From NCBI GenBank assembly GCA_902765395.1, contig CACWZP010000011.1, positions 1 through 50,030 of the forward strand: DNA of 50,030 bases, written 5' to 3'. Below the pieces are notes generated by a model, which was not told the DNA's origin, made no database searches, and saw only the letters and a program-made list of their open reading frames with translations. A program made the translations under genes and the position numbers. Source of the stretch: an uncultured Eubacteriales bacterium. Its GTDB lineage: Bacteria > Bacillota > Clostridia > Christensenellales > Aristaeellaceae. Positions within the stretch are counted from its first letter, which is position 1, and each line of letters opens with the position of its first letter. Below are positions 23,030-31,494 of the stretch, one piece after another.

Positions 23030-24379
23030 ATGGGCAAGTATTTCGGCACCGACGGCTTCCGCGGCGAGGCCAACAAGGTCCTGACGTTTGAGCACGCCAT
23101 CAAGATCGGCCGCTTCCTGGGCTGGTACTACGGCGCGCGCCAGGGCAAGAAGGCCCAGATCGTCATCGGCAAGGACACCCGCCGCTCGTCCTATATGTTT
23201 GAGTACGCGCTGTGCACCGGCCTGATGGCCTCCGGCGCGGACGCCTACATCATGCACGTCACCACCACGCCCTCCGTGGCCTACATCACCCGTGTGGACG
23301 ACTTCGACTGCGGCATCATGATTTCTGCCAGCCACAACCCGTTCTACGACAACGGCATCAAGCTGCTCAACGGCAACGGCGAGAAGATGGACGAGGAGAC
23401 CATCCTGAAGGTGGAGGAGTACATCGACGACAAGCTGGAGATTCCCGTGGCGGACGGCAAGGACATCGGCCGCACCGTGGACTACGTGGCGGGCCGCAAC
23501 CGCTACATCGGCCACCTGATCTCCATGAGCCGCTACAGCTTCAAGGACGTGCGCGTGGGCCTGGACTGCTCCAACGGCGCGGCCTGGCAGATCGCCAAGG
23601 GCATCTTCGACGCGCTGGGCGCCAAGACCTACGTGATCAACGCCGAGCCCGACGGCTACAACATCAACATGGACTGCGGCTCTACCCACATCGAGCACCT
23701 GCAGCAGCTGGTGCGGGACAAGAAGCTGGACGTGGGCTTTGCCTATGACGGCGACGCGGACCGCTGCCTGGCGGTGGACGAGAAGGGCAACGTCATCACC
23801 GGCGACCACATCCTCTACATCTACGGCCTGTACATGAAGGAGCGCGGCAAGCTGCTGAACAACACCATCGTCACCACCGTGATGAGCAACTTCGGCCTGT
23901 ACAAGGCGCTGGACAAGGTGGGCATCGGCTACGAGAAGACCAAGGTGGGCGACAAGTACGTCTACGAGAACATGATCGCCAACGGCCACCGCATCGGCGG
24001 CGAGCAGTCCGGCCACATCATCTTCTCCAAGTACGAGACCACCGGCGACGGCCTGCTGACCAGCCTGAAGCTGATGGAGGTCATGCTGGCCAAGCGCAAG
24101 CCCATGAGCGCGCTGGCGGCGCCCGTGGTGTTCTATCCCCAGGTGCTGAAGAACGTGCGGGTGAAGAGCAAGCCCGACGCCCAGAACGACCCGGACGTGC
24201 AGGCCGCCGTGAAGCGGGTGGCCGAGGCCCTGGGCGACGACGGCCGCATCCTGGTGCGCGAGAGCGGCACCGAGCCGGTGATCCGCGTGATGGTGGAGGC
24301 CGGCTGCGACGAGATCTGCGAAAAGTACGTGGACGAGGTCGTCTGGCAGATCGAAAAGAAGGGCCATCTGGCAAAATAA
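23030..24379 (+). CDS. glmM: Phosphoglucosamine mutase
   Basis: Interconverts glucosamine-6-phosphate and glucosamine-1-phosphate on the way to UDP-GlcNAc. Its 449 residues carry all alpha-D-phosphohexomutase motifs: GTDGFRG at the start, phosphoserine S101 in ISASHNP, the magnesium loop DGDADR, the sugar-binding GGEQSGH, and the phosphate-binding RESGTEPVIRVM. The start codon is 1 base after the nagB stop, indicating translational coupling. NagB and GlmM share a substrate, so joint control would set the split between glycolysis and wall synthesis. Confidence 0.95.
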   Translation: MGKYFGTDGFRGEANKVLTFEHAIKIGRFLGWYYGARQGKKAQIVIGKDTRRSSYMFEYALCTGLMASGADAYIMHVTTTPSVAYITRVDDFDCGIMISASHNPFYDNGIKLLNGNGEKMDEETILKVEEYIDDKLEIPVADGKDIGRTVDYVAGRNRYIGHLISMSRYSFKDVRVGLDCSNGAAWQIAKGIFDALGAKTYVINAEPDGYNINMDCGSTHIEHLQQLVRDKKLDVGFAYDGDADRCLAVDEKGNVITGDHILYIYGLYMKERGKLLNNTIVTTVMSNFGLYKALDKVGIGYEKTKVGDKYVYENMIANGHRIGGEQSGHIIFSKYETTGDGLLTSLKLMEVMLAKRKPMSALAAPVVFYPQVLKNVRVKSKPDAQNDPDVQAAVKRVAEALGDDGRILVRESGTEPVIRVMVEAGCDEICEKYVDEVVWQIEKKGHLAK

Positions 24380-24416
24380 CCGGCATTATAAGACAGAGGT
24401 GTCTGTCCAAGGACGC

Positions 24417-24455
24417 AGATTCTTCGACTCCGGCTGCGCCTCCGCTCAGAATGAC
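24417..24455 (+). repeat. 39-bp dispersed element, copy 2
   Basis: Nearly identical to 4598-4636 (AGATTCTTCGACTCCGGC... CTCAGAATGAC). It lies between glmM and its terminator. Confidence 0.75.
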
Positions 24456-24521
24456 GATCCCAGGGGTGGTCATCCGGGCGGAGCGCATGCGAAGTCGAAG
24501 GATCTTTTTTGGCCCTGTGTC

Positions 24522-24556
24522 AAAAAACAGAGGTGCTTTTGCACCTCTGTTTTTTG
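24522..24556. terminator. Bidirectional terminator between glmM and the HD-GYP gene
   Basis: AAAAAACAGAGGTGC-TTTT-GCACCTCTGTTTTTT is a symmetrical stem with A and T tracts, suited to end both convergent transcripts. Confidence 0.95.
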
Positions 24557-24564
24557 CTGTGCTT

Positions 24565-26652
24565 CTATTTTCCGATCCGTATGTTCGTCAGCGCGCACTG
24601 GTCGCCGGTGAGGGCGGCGAACACCGCCTTGCCCGGCTCCACGTGGGTGGTGTTGCGCACGTAGACGCCGAAGTTCTCGGTGGTCATGGTCACCTCATTG
24701 CCCTTCCATTCAAAGGCGATGGTGCAGTCGTAGCCCTTCCGGTTCTCCTCCTTCCAGGCGTCCCAGCCCACGAAGCCCGGCTGGCGGCTGACGGTCAGCT
24801 CGTTGATGATGCCGCCGTCCTCGTCCTCCCACACTTCGCCGTCCAGGCGAACGAGGGCGTATTCCCGGAAGGACGGCCCTTCGAGGGCGCCGTCTTCCGA
24901 CGTGAACACGCTCACGAAGGGGCAGTGCCAGATCAGACGCGCCGTGGGCAGGCTCATGGCGTGGAAGCGGAGCCGGAGCCCGTCGGAGATGGGGATCCCC
25001 CGGGTCGCCGCGGTTCGGAAGCCGTCCACCTGCACATTGGGCACGTCGCCCTGCGGGCCGTCGATGTAGGAGATCTCCGGGGCGATGCGCTGGACGGCGC
25101 CCGCGTCGATCATCTCGTCCGTATTGTCGATGGACACGTCCTTCAGGTGGCAGTGCTCGCCGGTCAGCGCCACGTAGGTGAAGCGGGTGCTGTCGGGCAG
25201 GGCGATCGTCACGCGCCTCGTCTTTTTGCCGTCGTCGATCTCCACCAGCAGGTGGTCCCTGGCCTTGGCGAGGGTGACCTCGAAGGTGCTGCCCTCGGCC
25301 TTCTGGGACAGGTACGGCGCCCAGGCCTCGTGGCTGACCGTCTCCGTCTTCGACTTGCGCGCGCCGGTGAGCGACACGCTGCCGTCGAAGCGGATCTCGG
25401 CGTATTCAAAGTAGTTGAGGTCCTTCACGGTCTTCGGGTTGCTGTGCACGCGGCCGTCCAGGGAGTCGAACAGCAGGAGGGTGGGGATGGCCCTGGCGGG
25501 GTCCGCCTGCTCCTCCGGGACGGAGCGCAGCCGGATTTTCGTGATGAGCGGCGTGATCAGCACGCCTTCGGACACCTCGTTCCTGTATTCCGTGCAGATG
25601 AGCTCGTTCTTGCCGGCCAGCTCCTTGACCTCCGCCCGCTCCTTCATTTCGTAATCCACGTCGATGTCGATCAGGTGCTGCATCGCCCGGGCGATCTCCG
25701 GGTCGAACTGGGTGCCCGCGCCCTTCACGATCTCCTCGCGCACCAGCTGCTGGGGCATGGCGGCCCGGTAGCTCCGGTTGGAAGTCATGGCGTCGTAGGC
25801 GTCCGCCACGGAGATGATCCGCGCGATCTCGGGGATGTCGTTGCCCTTCCACTTGTCCGGGTAGCCCTTGCCGTCGTAGCGCTCGTGGTGGGAATTGGCC
25901 GCGATGCTCAGATAGGGATAGGCGGTGATGCCGGACAGGATCTGCTTCCCGATGATGGTGTGCTGCTTGATGGCCTCGTATTCCTCCGGGGTCAGCTTGC
26001 CTTTCTTGACCAGTATGGTGTACTTGATGCCGATCTTGCCCACGTCGTGCAGCAGGCCCGCGTAGTACACCTCGCGGCACTCCTCCTCGCTCTTGCCCAG
26101 CTGCTCGGCGATGCGCCTGGCGTACTCCGCCACCCGCAGGGAATGGCCCCGGGAGTACACGTCCTTGGCCTCGATGGCGTTCACCAGCGCCGTGGCGGTC
26201 TGCTCGAACAGCAGCTCCGCACCCTTCCTGCGCGCCTGCAGGGCGTCCATCTCCACGGACTGGTAGTGATCGAGCTTCTTTTCCCTTCTGTAGAGGAATA
26301 TGGAGGCCAGGATCATCAGCACCACGCTGAACACGCCCGCCAGCGCCGTGGGATTCTTCCCGGCGAACAGGCCGACGAACAGCAGCGCCAGCTGGGAAAG
26401 CAGCATGATGAGGGCGGTGATGAAGCCCCGCCGCTTGAAATAGATCACCATGAAAAAAGCGCACAGGCTGGCCAGTGTCGAGACCACGCCGGCCAGCGAC
26501 GAGATGCGCGTCACGTTGCCGAAAATCGCGATGGACTCCTGGGATTTGCCGATCCTGACGATCAGCGCCAGCATCGCCGTATAGATGACCAGCAGCGCCA
26601 CATACATGAATTGATGGCGCTTTTTGCCCCTGGTTACCGCATTGCCGTTCAC
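24565..26652 (-). CDS. Membrane HD-GYP protein with duplicated C-terminal beta domain
   Basis: A 695-residue membrane protein. Four hydrophobic segments lie at about 15-34, 48-72, 78-97 and 104-122. An HD-GYP phosphodiesterase domain follows at about 150-335 (HSLRVAEY, LLHDVGKIGI, QHTIIGKQI, HHERYDGKGYP). All HD and GYP residues are intact, so c-di-GMP (or a related cyclic dinucleotide) hydrolysis is likely. The last 350 residues hold two similar beta-rich repeats that end in VALTGEHCHLKDVSI and AALTGDQCALTNIRI; this part is not recognised and may sense a ligand. The start is GTG 26652 with GGAAGGA before it. It is a single gene with its own promoter and a shared terminator. Confidence 0.88.
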   Translation of the reverse strand: MNGNAVTRGKKRHQFMYVALLVIYTAMLALIVRIGKSQESIAIFGNVTRISSLAGVVSTLASLCAFFMVIYFKRRGFITALIMLLSQLALLFVGLFAGKNPTALAGVFSVVLMILASIFLYRREKKLDHYQSVEMDALQARRKGAELLFEQTATALVNAIEAKDVYSRGHSLRVAEYARRIAEQLGKSEEECREVYYAGLLHDVGKIGIKYTILVKKGKLTPEEYEAIKQHTIIGKQILSGITAYPYLSIAANSHHERYDGKGYPDKWKGNDIPEIARIISVADAYDAMTSNRSYRAAMPQQLVREEIVKGAGTQFDPEIARAMQHLIDIDVDYEMKERAEVKELAGKNELICTEYRNEVSEGVLITPLITKIRLRSVPEEQADPARAIPTLLLFDSLDGRVHSNPKTVKDLNYFEYAEIRFDGSVSLTGARKSKTETVSHEAWAPYLSQKAEGSTFEVTLAKARDHLLVEIDDGKKTRRVTIALPDSTRFTYVALTGEHCHLKDVSIDNTDEMIDAGAVQRIAPEISYIDGPQGDVPNVQVDGFRTAATRGIPISDGLRLRFHAMSLPTARLIWHCPFVSVFTSEDGALEGPSFREYALVRLDGEVWEDEDGGIINELTVSRQPGFVGWDAWKEENRKGYDCTIAFEWKGNEVTMTTENFGVYVRNTTHVEPGKAVFAALTGDQCALTNIRIGK

Positions 26653-26710
26653 GTATCCGTATTCCTTCCATGGCCCGCGTCAGGGGCCATATATCATTCA
26701 CCAAAATAAA

Positions 26711-26739
26711 ATTATACCGCTTCAATCGACAAAATGCAA
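26711..26739 (-). promoter_or_regulatory. Promoter of the HD-GYP gene
   Basis: On the minus strand TTGCAT (26734-26739), 17 bp, TATAAT (26711-26716). The leader contains an ATGGCCCC/GGGCCAT hairpin. Confidence 0.8.
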
Positions 26740-26898
26740 GGGAAAATCCCTTGGTTTTTGGGGACATTTACCGTGGGCACGCCGCAATGCCAAGGTTTTT
26801 TCCCATTCCTGCCCATGGATGCTTACACGCCTGTCAACATTGTGTGATAGGATAACCATGTATCTCTGGGTATCACTGCCCGCGGGAGGATATTTATA

Positions 26899-27996
26899 AT
26901 GAAGAAGCGTTTGATCTGCATGCTGCTGCTGGCGGCGCTGGCGCTGGCGCTGCCCGCTGGCGCGCTGGCGGCGAAGAAGCCCACCATCAAGTTCCCGGCG
27001 AAGCTGGGGCTGATGACGGTGGGGGCCGAGGTGACGCTGATGCCGAAGCTGAAGGGCATCGAACAGGACGAGATCGTCTGGGAGAGCAGCGACGAGCAGG
27101 TGCTGCAGGTCTGGGGCGGCAAGCTGACCGCCGTGCAGACCGGCCGCGCGGTGGTGACCGCCTCCGGCGGCAATGCCAAGGCCGCCAAGTGCGGCGTGGT
27201 GGTTCTGCCCAAGGAGCTGAACCTGGCCGTGGGGGAGAAGGCCACCCTGCCCCGGGGCGGCGTGGAGCGCTATGCCGTGAAGGACAGGAAGATCGCCTCC
27301 GTCACGAAGAAGGGCGTCGTCACCGGCAAGAAGGAGGGCACGACCCAGCTGCTGGTGCGCTATGGAAAACAGAAGGTGCTGGTGCCGGTGACGGTGGGCA
27401 ATCCCGCCGCCACGCCCGCCGCCCAGGCCGAGGCCAACCCGTTTGACGGCGTGGGCGACGCCACCCAGGTGGTGCTGGTGGAGCACACCACCGGCAGCAA
27501 CGCCAACCTGACGCTGTACGAGAAGCAGGACGGTGCCTGGCAGCAGCTGTACCAGTGCAAGGCCTATGTGGGCGCCAACGGCATGGGCAAGACCAAGGCC
27601 GGGGACAAGAAGACCCCCGTGGGCACCTTCAACCTCACCACGCCCTTCGGCATTCTGGACGACCCGGGCGCGAACATGGAGTACACCAAGGTGACCAAGT
27701 ACCACTACTGGTGCGGCGAATCCAACAGCAAGTACTACAACCAGCTGGTGGACGAGCGCACGGCGGACCGCAAGCACACCTCCGCCGACGAGTACCTGAT
27801 CGACTACAAGGGCGTGTACAACTACTGTATGTTCATCGACTACAACGCCGAGGGCACGCCGGGCAAGGGCAGCTGCATCTTCCTGCACTGCACCGGCTCG
27901 AAGAAGTCCACCGCGGGCTGCGTCGCCATCCCCCAGGCCTCCATGAAGATGGTCATCAAGTGGGCCAAGCCCGGGGTGAAGATCGTTATCAAGTAA
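26899..27996 (+). CDS. Exported L,D-transpeptidase (YkuD family) with BIG2-like N-terminus
   Basis: A 365-residue exported enzyme. Residues 1-25 are a signal peptide. Ig-like (BIG2-type) segments at about 26-165 include VWESSDEQVLQVWGGKLTAV and KKGVVTGKKEGTTQLLV. A linker leads to the YkuD catalytic domain at about 185-365. The active site shows H330 in FLHCTG and the nucleophile C341 in STAGCVAIP. Such enzymes make 3-3 peptidoglycan cross-links or attach proteins to the wall. GGGAGGA precedes ATG 26899. The hairpin at 28049 is the probable terminator. Confidence 0.88.
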   Translation: MKKRLICMLLLAALALALPAGALAAKKPTIKFPAKLGLMTVGAEVTLMPKLKGIEQDEIVWESSDEQVLQVWGGKLTAVQTGRAVVTASGGNAKAAKCGVVVLPKELNLAVGEKATLPRGGVERYAVKDRKIASVTKKGVVTGKKEGTTQLLVRYGKQKVLVPVTVGNPAATPAAQAEANPFDGVGDATQVVLVEHTTGSNANLTLYEKQDGAWQQLYQCKAYVGANGMGKTKAGDKKTPVGTFNLTTPFGILDDPGANMEYTKVTKYHYWCGESNSKYYNQLVDERTADRKHTSADEYLIDYKGVYNYCMFIDYNAEGTPGKGSCIFLHCTGSKKSTAGCVAIPQASMKMVIKWAKPGVKIVIK

Positions 27997-28048
27997 AAGA
28001 GATAAAGCGGGGGCGGAAACGCCCTGCCGGAGAATATACGCAGATTCG

Positions 28049-28107
28049 TTCCTCGGTTCCTTTCCGAAGCAGTTTCGGAGGGGAACCGGGGGACGGTTCT
28101 TTTTGGC
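28049..28107 (+). terminator. Terminator hairpin of the L,D-transpeptidase (in composite element copy 3)
   Basis: CGTTCCTCGGTTCC pairs with GGAACCGGGGGACG and is followed by GTTCTTTTTGG. It is the homologue of the hairpins at 8722 and 12922. Confidence 0.7.
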
Positions 28108-28440
28108 GGCCTGCAAAAAAACCGTAACTTCACGCCTCTGCACCCTGCGCGCATCCGCTCGTTCCCAAGGGTTTTTGGTTGCAGGCCGCCGCGTGATTAG
28201 GGAACAGCGAGGAGCGTGACAGTCCTGAACAGGGAGCCCCACCGGCGCTATGCGCCACTTCCCCACTGTGGTGGGGAGGCTTTTGGTTTGTGTGTAGTCC
28301 CTGTAGGGGCGGCGTTGCGCCGCCCGCCCAAAAGGCCCCCTCACCAAGGAGACTGTCACGCGAAGCGTGCTGGGAGAATGAAGTATGCGAAATACCCACC
28401 GGCGCTATGTGCCTCCTCCCCATTGCGATGGGGAGGCTTT
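28049..28440. repeat. Composite element copy 3 (reverse orientation) and further palindromes
   Basis: Read on the minus strand it has the same module order as 8540-8786 and 12731-12972: CCTCCCCAC hairpin, a CCTCGCTGTTCCC block, GCGGCCTGC, GCGCAGGGTGC, GCAGGCCGCCAAAAAGAACC, and the terminal GGTTCCCC hairpin. The centre is diverged. It is followed by a GGGGCGGCGTTGCGCCGCCC hairpin (about 28307-28326) and a second CCTCCCCAT/ATGGGGAGG hairpin (28415-28436). No gene is seen from 27997 to 28590. Confidence 0.75.
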
Positions 28441-28466
28441 TGTTTTGTGAAAGCCCTGCACCCAAA

Positions 28467-28484
28467 AGTTAAACAATATTAACT
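28467..28484. promoter_or_regulatory. feoAB operator 1
   Basis: AGTTAAACAATATTAACT is a near-perfect dyad (AGTTAA-N6-TTAACT). It ends at the first base of the -35 box. Confidence 0.65.
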
Positions 28485-28512
28485 TGACACGGTTAGTTAA
28501 ACGATATAAACT
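28484..28512 (+). promoter_or_regulatory. Promoter of feoAB
   Basis: TTGACA (28484-28489) with either TAAACT (28507-28512, 17-bp spacer) or TATAAA (28505-28510, 15 bp) as -10. Confidence 0.65.
28495..28512. promoter_or_regulatory. feoAB operator 2
   Basis: AGTTAAACGATATAAACT matches operator 1 at 16 of 18 positions and covers the -10 region. The 28-bp offset puts the two sites on nearly the same side of the helix offset by under three turns. Confidence 0.65.
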
Positions 28513-28590
28513 ATAGACGCTCCGGCGGGGATGAATCCCGGGCGGGGCGCATACGAAAAGCCATGCTCAACAGAAACGGGGCGAAGAGAT

Positions 28591-30933
28591 ATGACCTTGC
28601 GGGATTTGAAGGTGGGCCAGTGTGCCCGAATCGAGGCGGTGGGCGGCGAAGGCGCGCTGCGGCAGCACTTCCTGGACATGGGCGTGATACCCGGGGCCGA
28701 AGTACAGCTGGTGAAGCTGGCCCCCATGGGCGACCCCATGGAGCTGCGCATCCACGGCTACGAACTGACGCTGCGGCTGGCGGACGCGGAGAAGATCCAG
28801 GCGACGCCCATCGACCACATGACCGAGCGCGCCGCCGAGGCGAAGCGGGACCGGGAGGCGCCCCACCTGGGACTGGGCGAGGACGGCAAGTTCCACCCCA
28901 AGGGCAGCGGCGACCCCCTTCCCAAGGACGAGAAGCTGACCTTTGCGCTGGTGGGCAACCAGAACAGCGGCAAGACCACGCTGTTCAACCAGCTGACCGG
29001 CGCGAACCAGCACGTGGGTAACTTCCCCGGCGTGACGGTGGACCGCAAGGACGGCGCCATCCGCGGCCAGGCGAACACCTCCATCACCGACCTGCCCGGC
29101 ATCTACTCCATGTCGCCCTATTCCAGCGAGGAGCTGGTCAGCCGGGATTTCGTGCTGCGGGAGAAGCCGAAGGCCATCATCAACATCGTGGACGCCACCA
29201 ACATCGAGCGCAACCTCTACCTGACCATGCAGCTGCTGGAGATGGGGATCCCCACCGTCGTGGCGCTGAACATGATGGACGAGATGACCGGCAACGGCGG
29301 CAGCGTGGACATCAACGGCATGGAGGCGGCGCTGGGCGTGCCCGTGGTGCCCATCAGCGCGGCGAAGAACCAGGGCGTGGACGAGCTGGTGAAGCACGCC
29401 GTGCACATCGCCCACTATCAGGAAAAGCCCCTGAGATACGACTTTTGCGACAGCGACGACCACGGCGGCGCGGTGCACCGCTGCATTCACGCCGTGGCGC
29501 ACCTGATTGAGGACCACGCCGCCGCCGCGGGCCTGCCGGTGCGCTTTGCCGCCTGCAAGATCATCGAGGGCGACCGGGTGATCCTGGAGCAGCTGGCCCT
29601 GGACGGCAACGAGCGGGAGACGCTGGAGCATATCGTGCTGCAGATGGAGCGGGAGCGGGGCCTGGACCGGGCCGCCGCCATCGCCGACATGCGCTTCGCC
29701 TTCATCCAGAAGGTGTGCGACAGCTGCGTGAAGCGCCCCCGGGAGAGCAAGGAGCACCTGCGCAGCCAGCGCATCGACAAAATCCTCACCGGCAAGTACA
29801 CGGCCCTTCCCATGTTCATCGCCATCATGGCGCTGGTGTTTTACCTGACGTTCAACGTGATCGGCGCGTTCCTGCAGGACCTGCTGGCCGCGGGCGTGGA
29901 GCGCCTGACGGACGTGGTGGACGCGGCGCTGACCGCCGGGAACGTGAACCCCGGCATCCACGGGCTCATCATCGGCGGCATCTTCGAGGGCGTGGGCAGC
30001 GTGTTGAGCTTCCTGCCCATCATCGTCACGCTGTTCTTCTTCCTCTCGCTGCTGGAGGACAGCGGCTACATCGCCCGCGTGGCCTTCGTGATGGACAAGC
30101 TGCTGCGCCGGATTGGCCTGTCCGGGCGCAGCATCGTGCCCATGCTGATCGGCTTCGGCTGCACGGTGCCGGCGGTGATGGCCACCCGCACCCTGCCCAG
30201 CGAGCGCGACCGCAAGATGACCATACTGCTCACGCCCTTCATGAGCTGCACCGCCAAGCTGCCCATCTATGCCTTCTTCGTGCAGGCCTTTTTCCCGAAG
30301 CACGGCGGCCTGGTCATGACGGAGCTGTATGTGCTGGGCATCGTGATGAGCATACTGATGGCGCTGGGCTTCAAGAACACCCTCTTCAAGGGCGAGGCCG
30401 TGCCGTTCGTGATGGAGCTGCCCAACTACCGCCTGCCCAGCCCCCGCAGCGTGTTCCAGCTGCTGTGGGAGAAGGCCAAGGACTTCCTCCAGCGGGCGTT
30501 TTCGGTGATCCTGATCGCCACCATCGTGGTCTGGTTCCTGAAGAGCTTCGACCTCAGGTTCAACCTGCTCGGCGAGGAGGAGTCCGCCCAGAGCATCCTG
30601 GCGATGATCTCCGGATGGCTGGTGCCGGTGTTGAGGCCCCTGGGCCTGGGCGACTGGCGCGTGGCCACCGCGCTGATCTCCGGCTTCATGGCCAAGGAGA
30701 GCGTGGTCTCGGTGCTGAAGGTGCTGTACGTGGGCGGCGTGGCCGCCACCATGAGCAGCCTGAGCGCGGCGTCGCTGCTGGTGTTCAGCCTGCTGTACAC
30801 CCCTTGCGTGGCCGCCATCGCCTCCATCCGCCGGGAGCTGGGCCGCAAGTGGGCCCTGTGCGTGGTGCTGTGGCAGTGCGCCGTGGCCTGGGTGGTCGCC
30901 CTGGCGGTGCGGCTGATCGGGTCGATGTTCTAG
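28591..30933 (+). CDS. feoB: Fused FeoA-FeoB ferrous iron transporter
   Basis: A 780-residue protein. Residues 1-75 are a FeoA (SH3-like) domain (TLRDLKVGQCARIEAVGG, RQHFLDMGVIPG) fused to a full FeoB. The G domain begins at residue 122 with GNQNSGKTT; DLPGIYSM and NMMDEM follow. The membrane part has the two Gate regions (for example IGFGCTVPAVMATRTL and FMAKESVV) and many hydrophobic segments. It imports Fe(II), driven or gated by GTP. ATG 28591 is chosen because FeoA domains normally begin MTLRDL; the longer frame adds unrelated residues. The ribosome site is weak (GAAGAG). Twin operators at the promoter suggest iron-dependent repression. Confidence 0.95.
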   Translation: MTLRDLKVGQCARIEAVGGEGALRQHFLDMGVIPGAEVQLVKLAPMGDPMELRIHGYELTLRLADAEKIQATPIDHMTERAAEAKRDREAPHLGLGEDGKFHPKGSGDPLPKDEKLTFALVGNQNSGKTTLFNQLTGANQHVGNFPGVTVDRKDGAIRGQANTSITDLPGIYSMSPYSSEELVSRDFVLREKPKAIINIVDATNIERNLYLTMQLLEMGIPTVVALNMMDEMTGNGGSVDINGMEAALGVPVVPISAAKNQGVDELVKHAVHIAHYQEKPLRYDFCDSDDHGGAVHRCIHAVAHLIEDHAAAAGLPVRFAACKIIEGDRVILEQLALDGNERETLEHIVLQMERERGLDRAAAIADMRFAFIQKVCDSCVKRPRESKEHLRSQRIDKILTGKYTALPMFIAIMALVFYLTFNVIGAFLQDLLAAGVERLTDVVDAALTAGNVNPGIHGLIIGGIFEGVGSVLSFLPIIVTLFFFLSLLEDSGYIARVAFVMDKLLRRIGLSGRSIVPMLIGFGCTVPAVMATRTLPSERDRKMTILLTPFMSCTAKLPIYAFFVQAFFPKHGGLVMTELYVLGIVMSILMALGFKNTLFKGEAVPFVMELPNYRLPSPRSVFQLLWEKAKDFLQRAFSVILIATIVVWFLKSFDLRFNLLGEEESAQSILAMISGWLVPVLRPLGLGDWRVATALISGFMAKESVVSVLKVLYVGGVAATMSSLSAASLLVFSLLYTPCVAAIASIRRELGRKWALCVVLWQCAVAWVVALAVRLIGSMF

Positions 30934-31200
30934 ACAATAGGGAGCAGGGAGTAGGGAAGAGCGAGTAGGGAAGAGGAAGTAGGAAGTAGGAATAGTGGCT
31001 GCCGCGCGGTTGCAGGGGCAGAGCCGTTGAAGATTTATCCCCGCGATTGCGGGATTCCTCTGCAGGGGCGGCATTGCGCCGCCCGCCAAGCCTTCCTCTT
31101 CAGGGGAAGGTGGCTCGAAGGGTCGGAAGAGGTCGTTCCCCCTTGCCGCCCCTTCAAAGGGAAGGCGGCGCGCAGTGCCGGAGGGGTTCAAGAACAGGAG
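30934..31200. repeat. Repeats inserted between feoB and its partner gene
   Basis: A purine-rich simple repeat (GGGAGTAGGGAAGAGC type) is followed by a GGCTGCCGCGCGGTTGCAGG module and a GGGGCGGCATTGCGCCGCCC hairpin (about 31064-31083). Then come CCTTCCTCTTCAGGGGAAGG, a GTCGGAAGAGGTCG module and a GGCGGCGCGCAGTGCC hairpin. It separates two genes that normally sit side by side. Confidence 0.7.
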
Positions 31201-31207
31201 AATCGAT

Positions 31208-31363
31208 ATGAATGCTTTGGACATCATCCTGATCGCCGCCGTGGCGGGCGTGGCCGCGCTGGCGGTAGCGAAGCTGGTTCGCAACAAAAAGCAGGGCAGG
31301 GGCACCTGCGGCTGTGGCTGCGCGAACTGCCCGACGAAGTGCGGGAAGGGAAAAACAGAATAA
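31208..31363 (+). CDS. FeoB-associated Cys-rich membrane protein
   Basis: A 51-residue protein with one N-terminal membrane helix (LDIILIAAVAGVAALAVAKL). A basic stretch and a Cys-rich tail with five cysteines follow (TCGCGCANCPTKCGKG). This matches the small FeoB-associated family commonly encoded just after feoB in Bacillota; it may help pass iron to or from FeoB. AGGAGA lies 7 nt before ATG 31208. The 270-bp repeat block between it and feoB suggests that coupling with feoB has been disturbed. Confidence 0.88.
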   Translation: MNALDIILIAAVAGVAALAVAKLVRNKKQGRGTCGCGCANCPTKCGKGKTE

Positions 31364-31394
31364 GGAACAGGAATACCGGCTGACGGCGGCCAGG

Positions 31395-31440
31395 CCTCCC
31401 TATCGCGATGGGGAGGTGGCGCGCAGCGCCGGTTGGGCAC
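31395..31440. repeat. Two-hairpin dispersed palindrome
   Basis: CCTCCCTAT/ATGGGGAGG (31395-31416) followed by GGCGCGCAGCGCC and GGTTGGGC; same unit as at 12731 and 14114. Confidence 0.7.
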
Positions 31441-31494
31441 TCTGACGTCATCGCGTATACATGTTTTTTCGAGGAGTACCCCATCGACCTCGCT

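Noticed and set aside
28567-31440. A 957-codon open frame on the minus strand opposite feoAB
   Set aside because: It is antisense to a perfect FeoAB frame, is His/Gln/Arg-rich with no domain, and arises from the GC codon bias. The same reasoning applies to the long antisense frames at 18506-20815, 24451-26709, 40607-43408 and 46602-48809.
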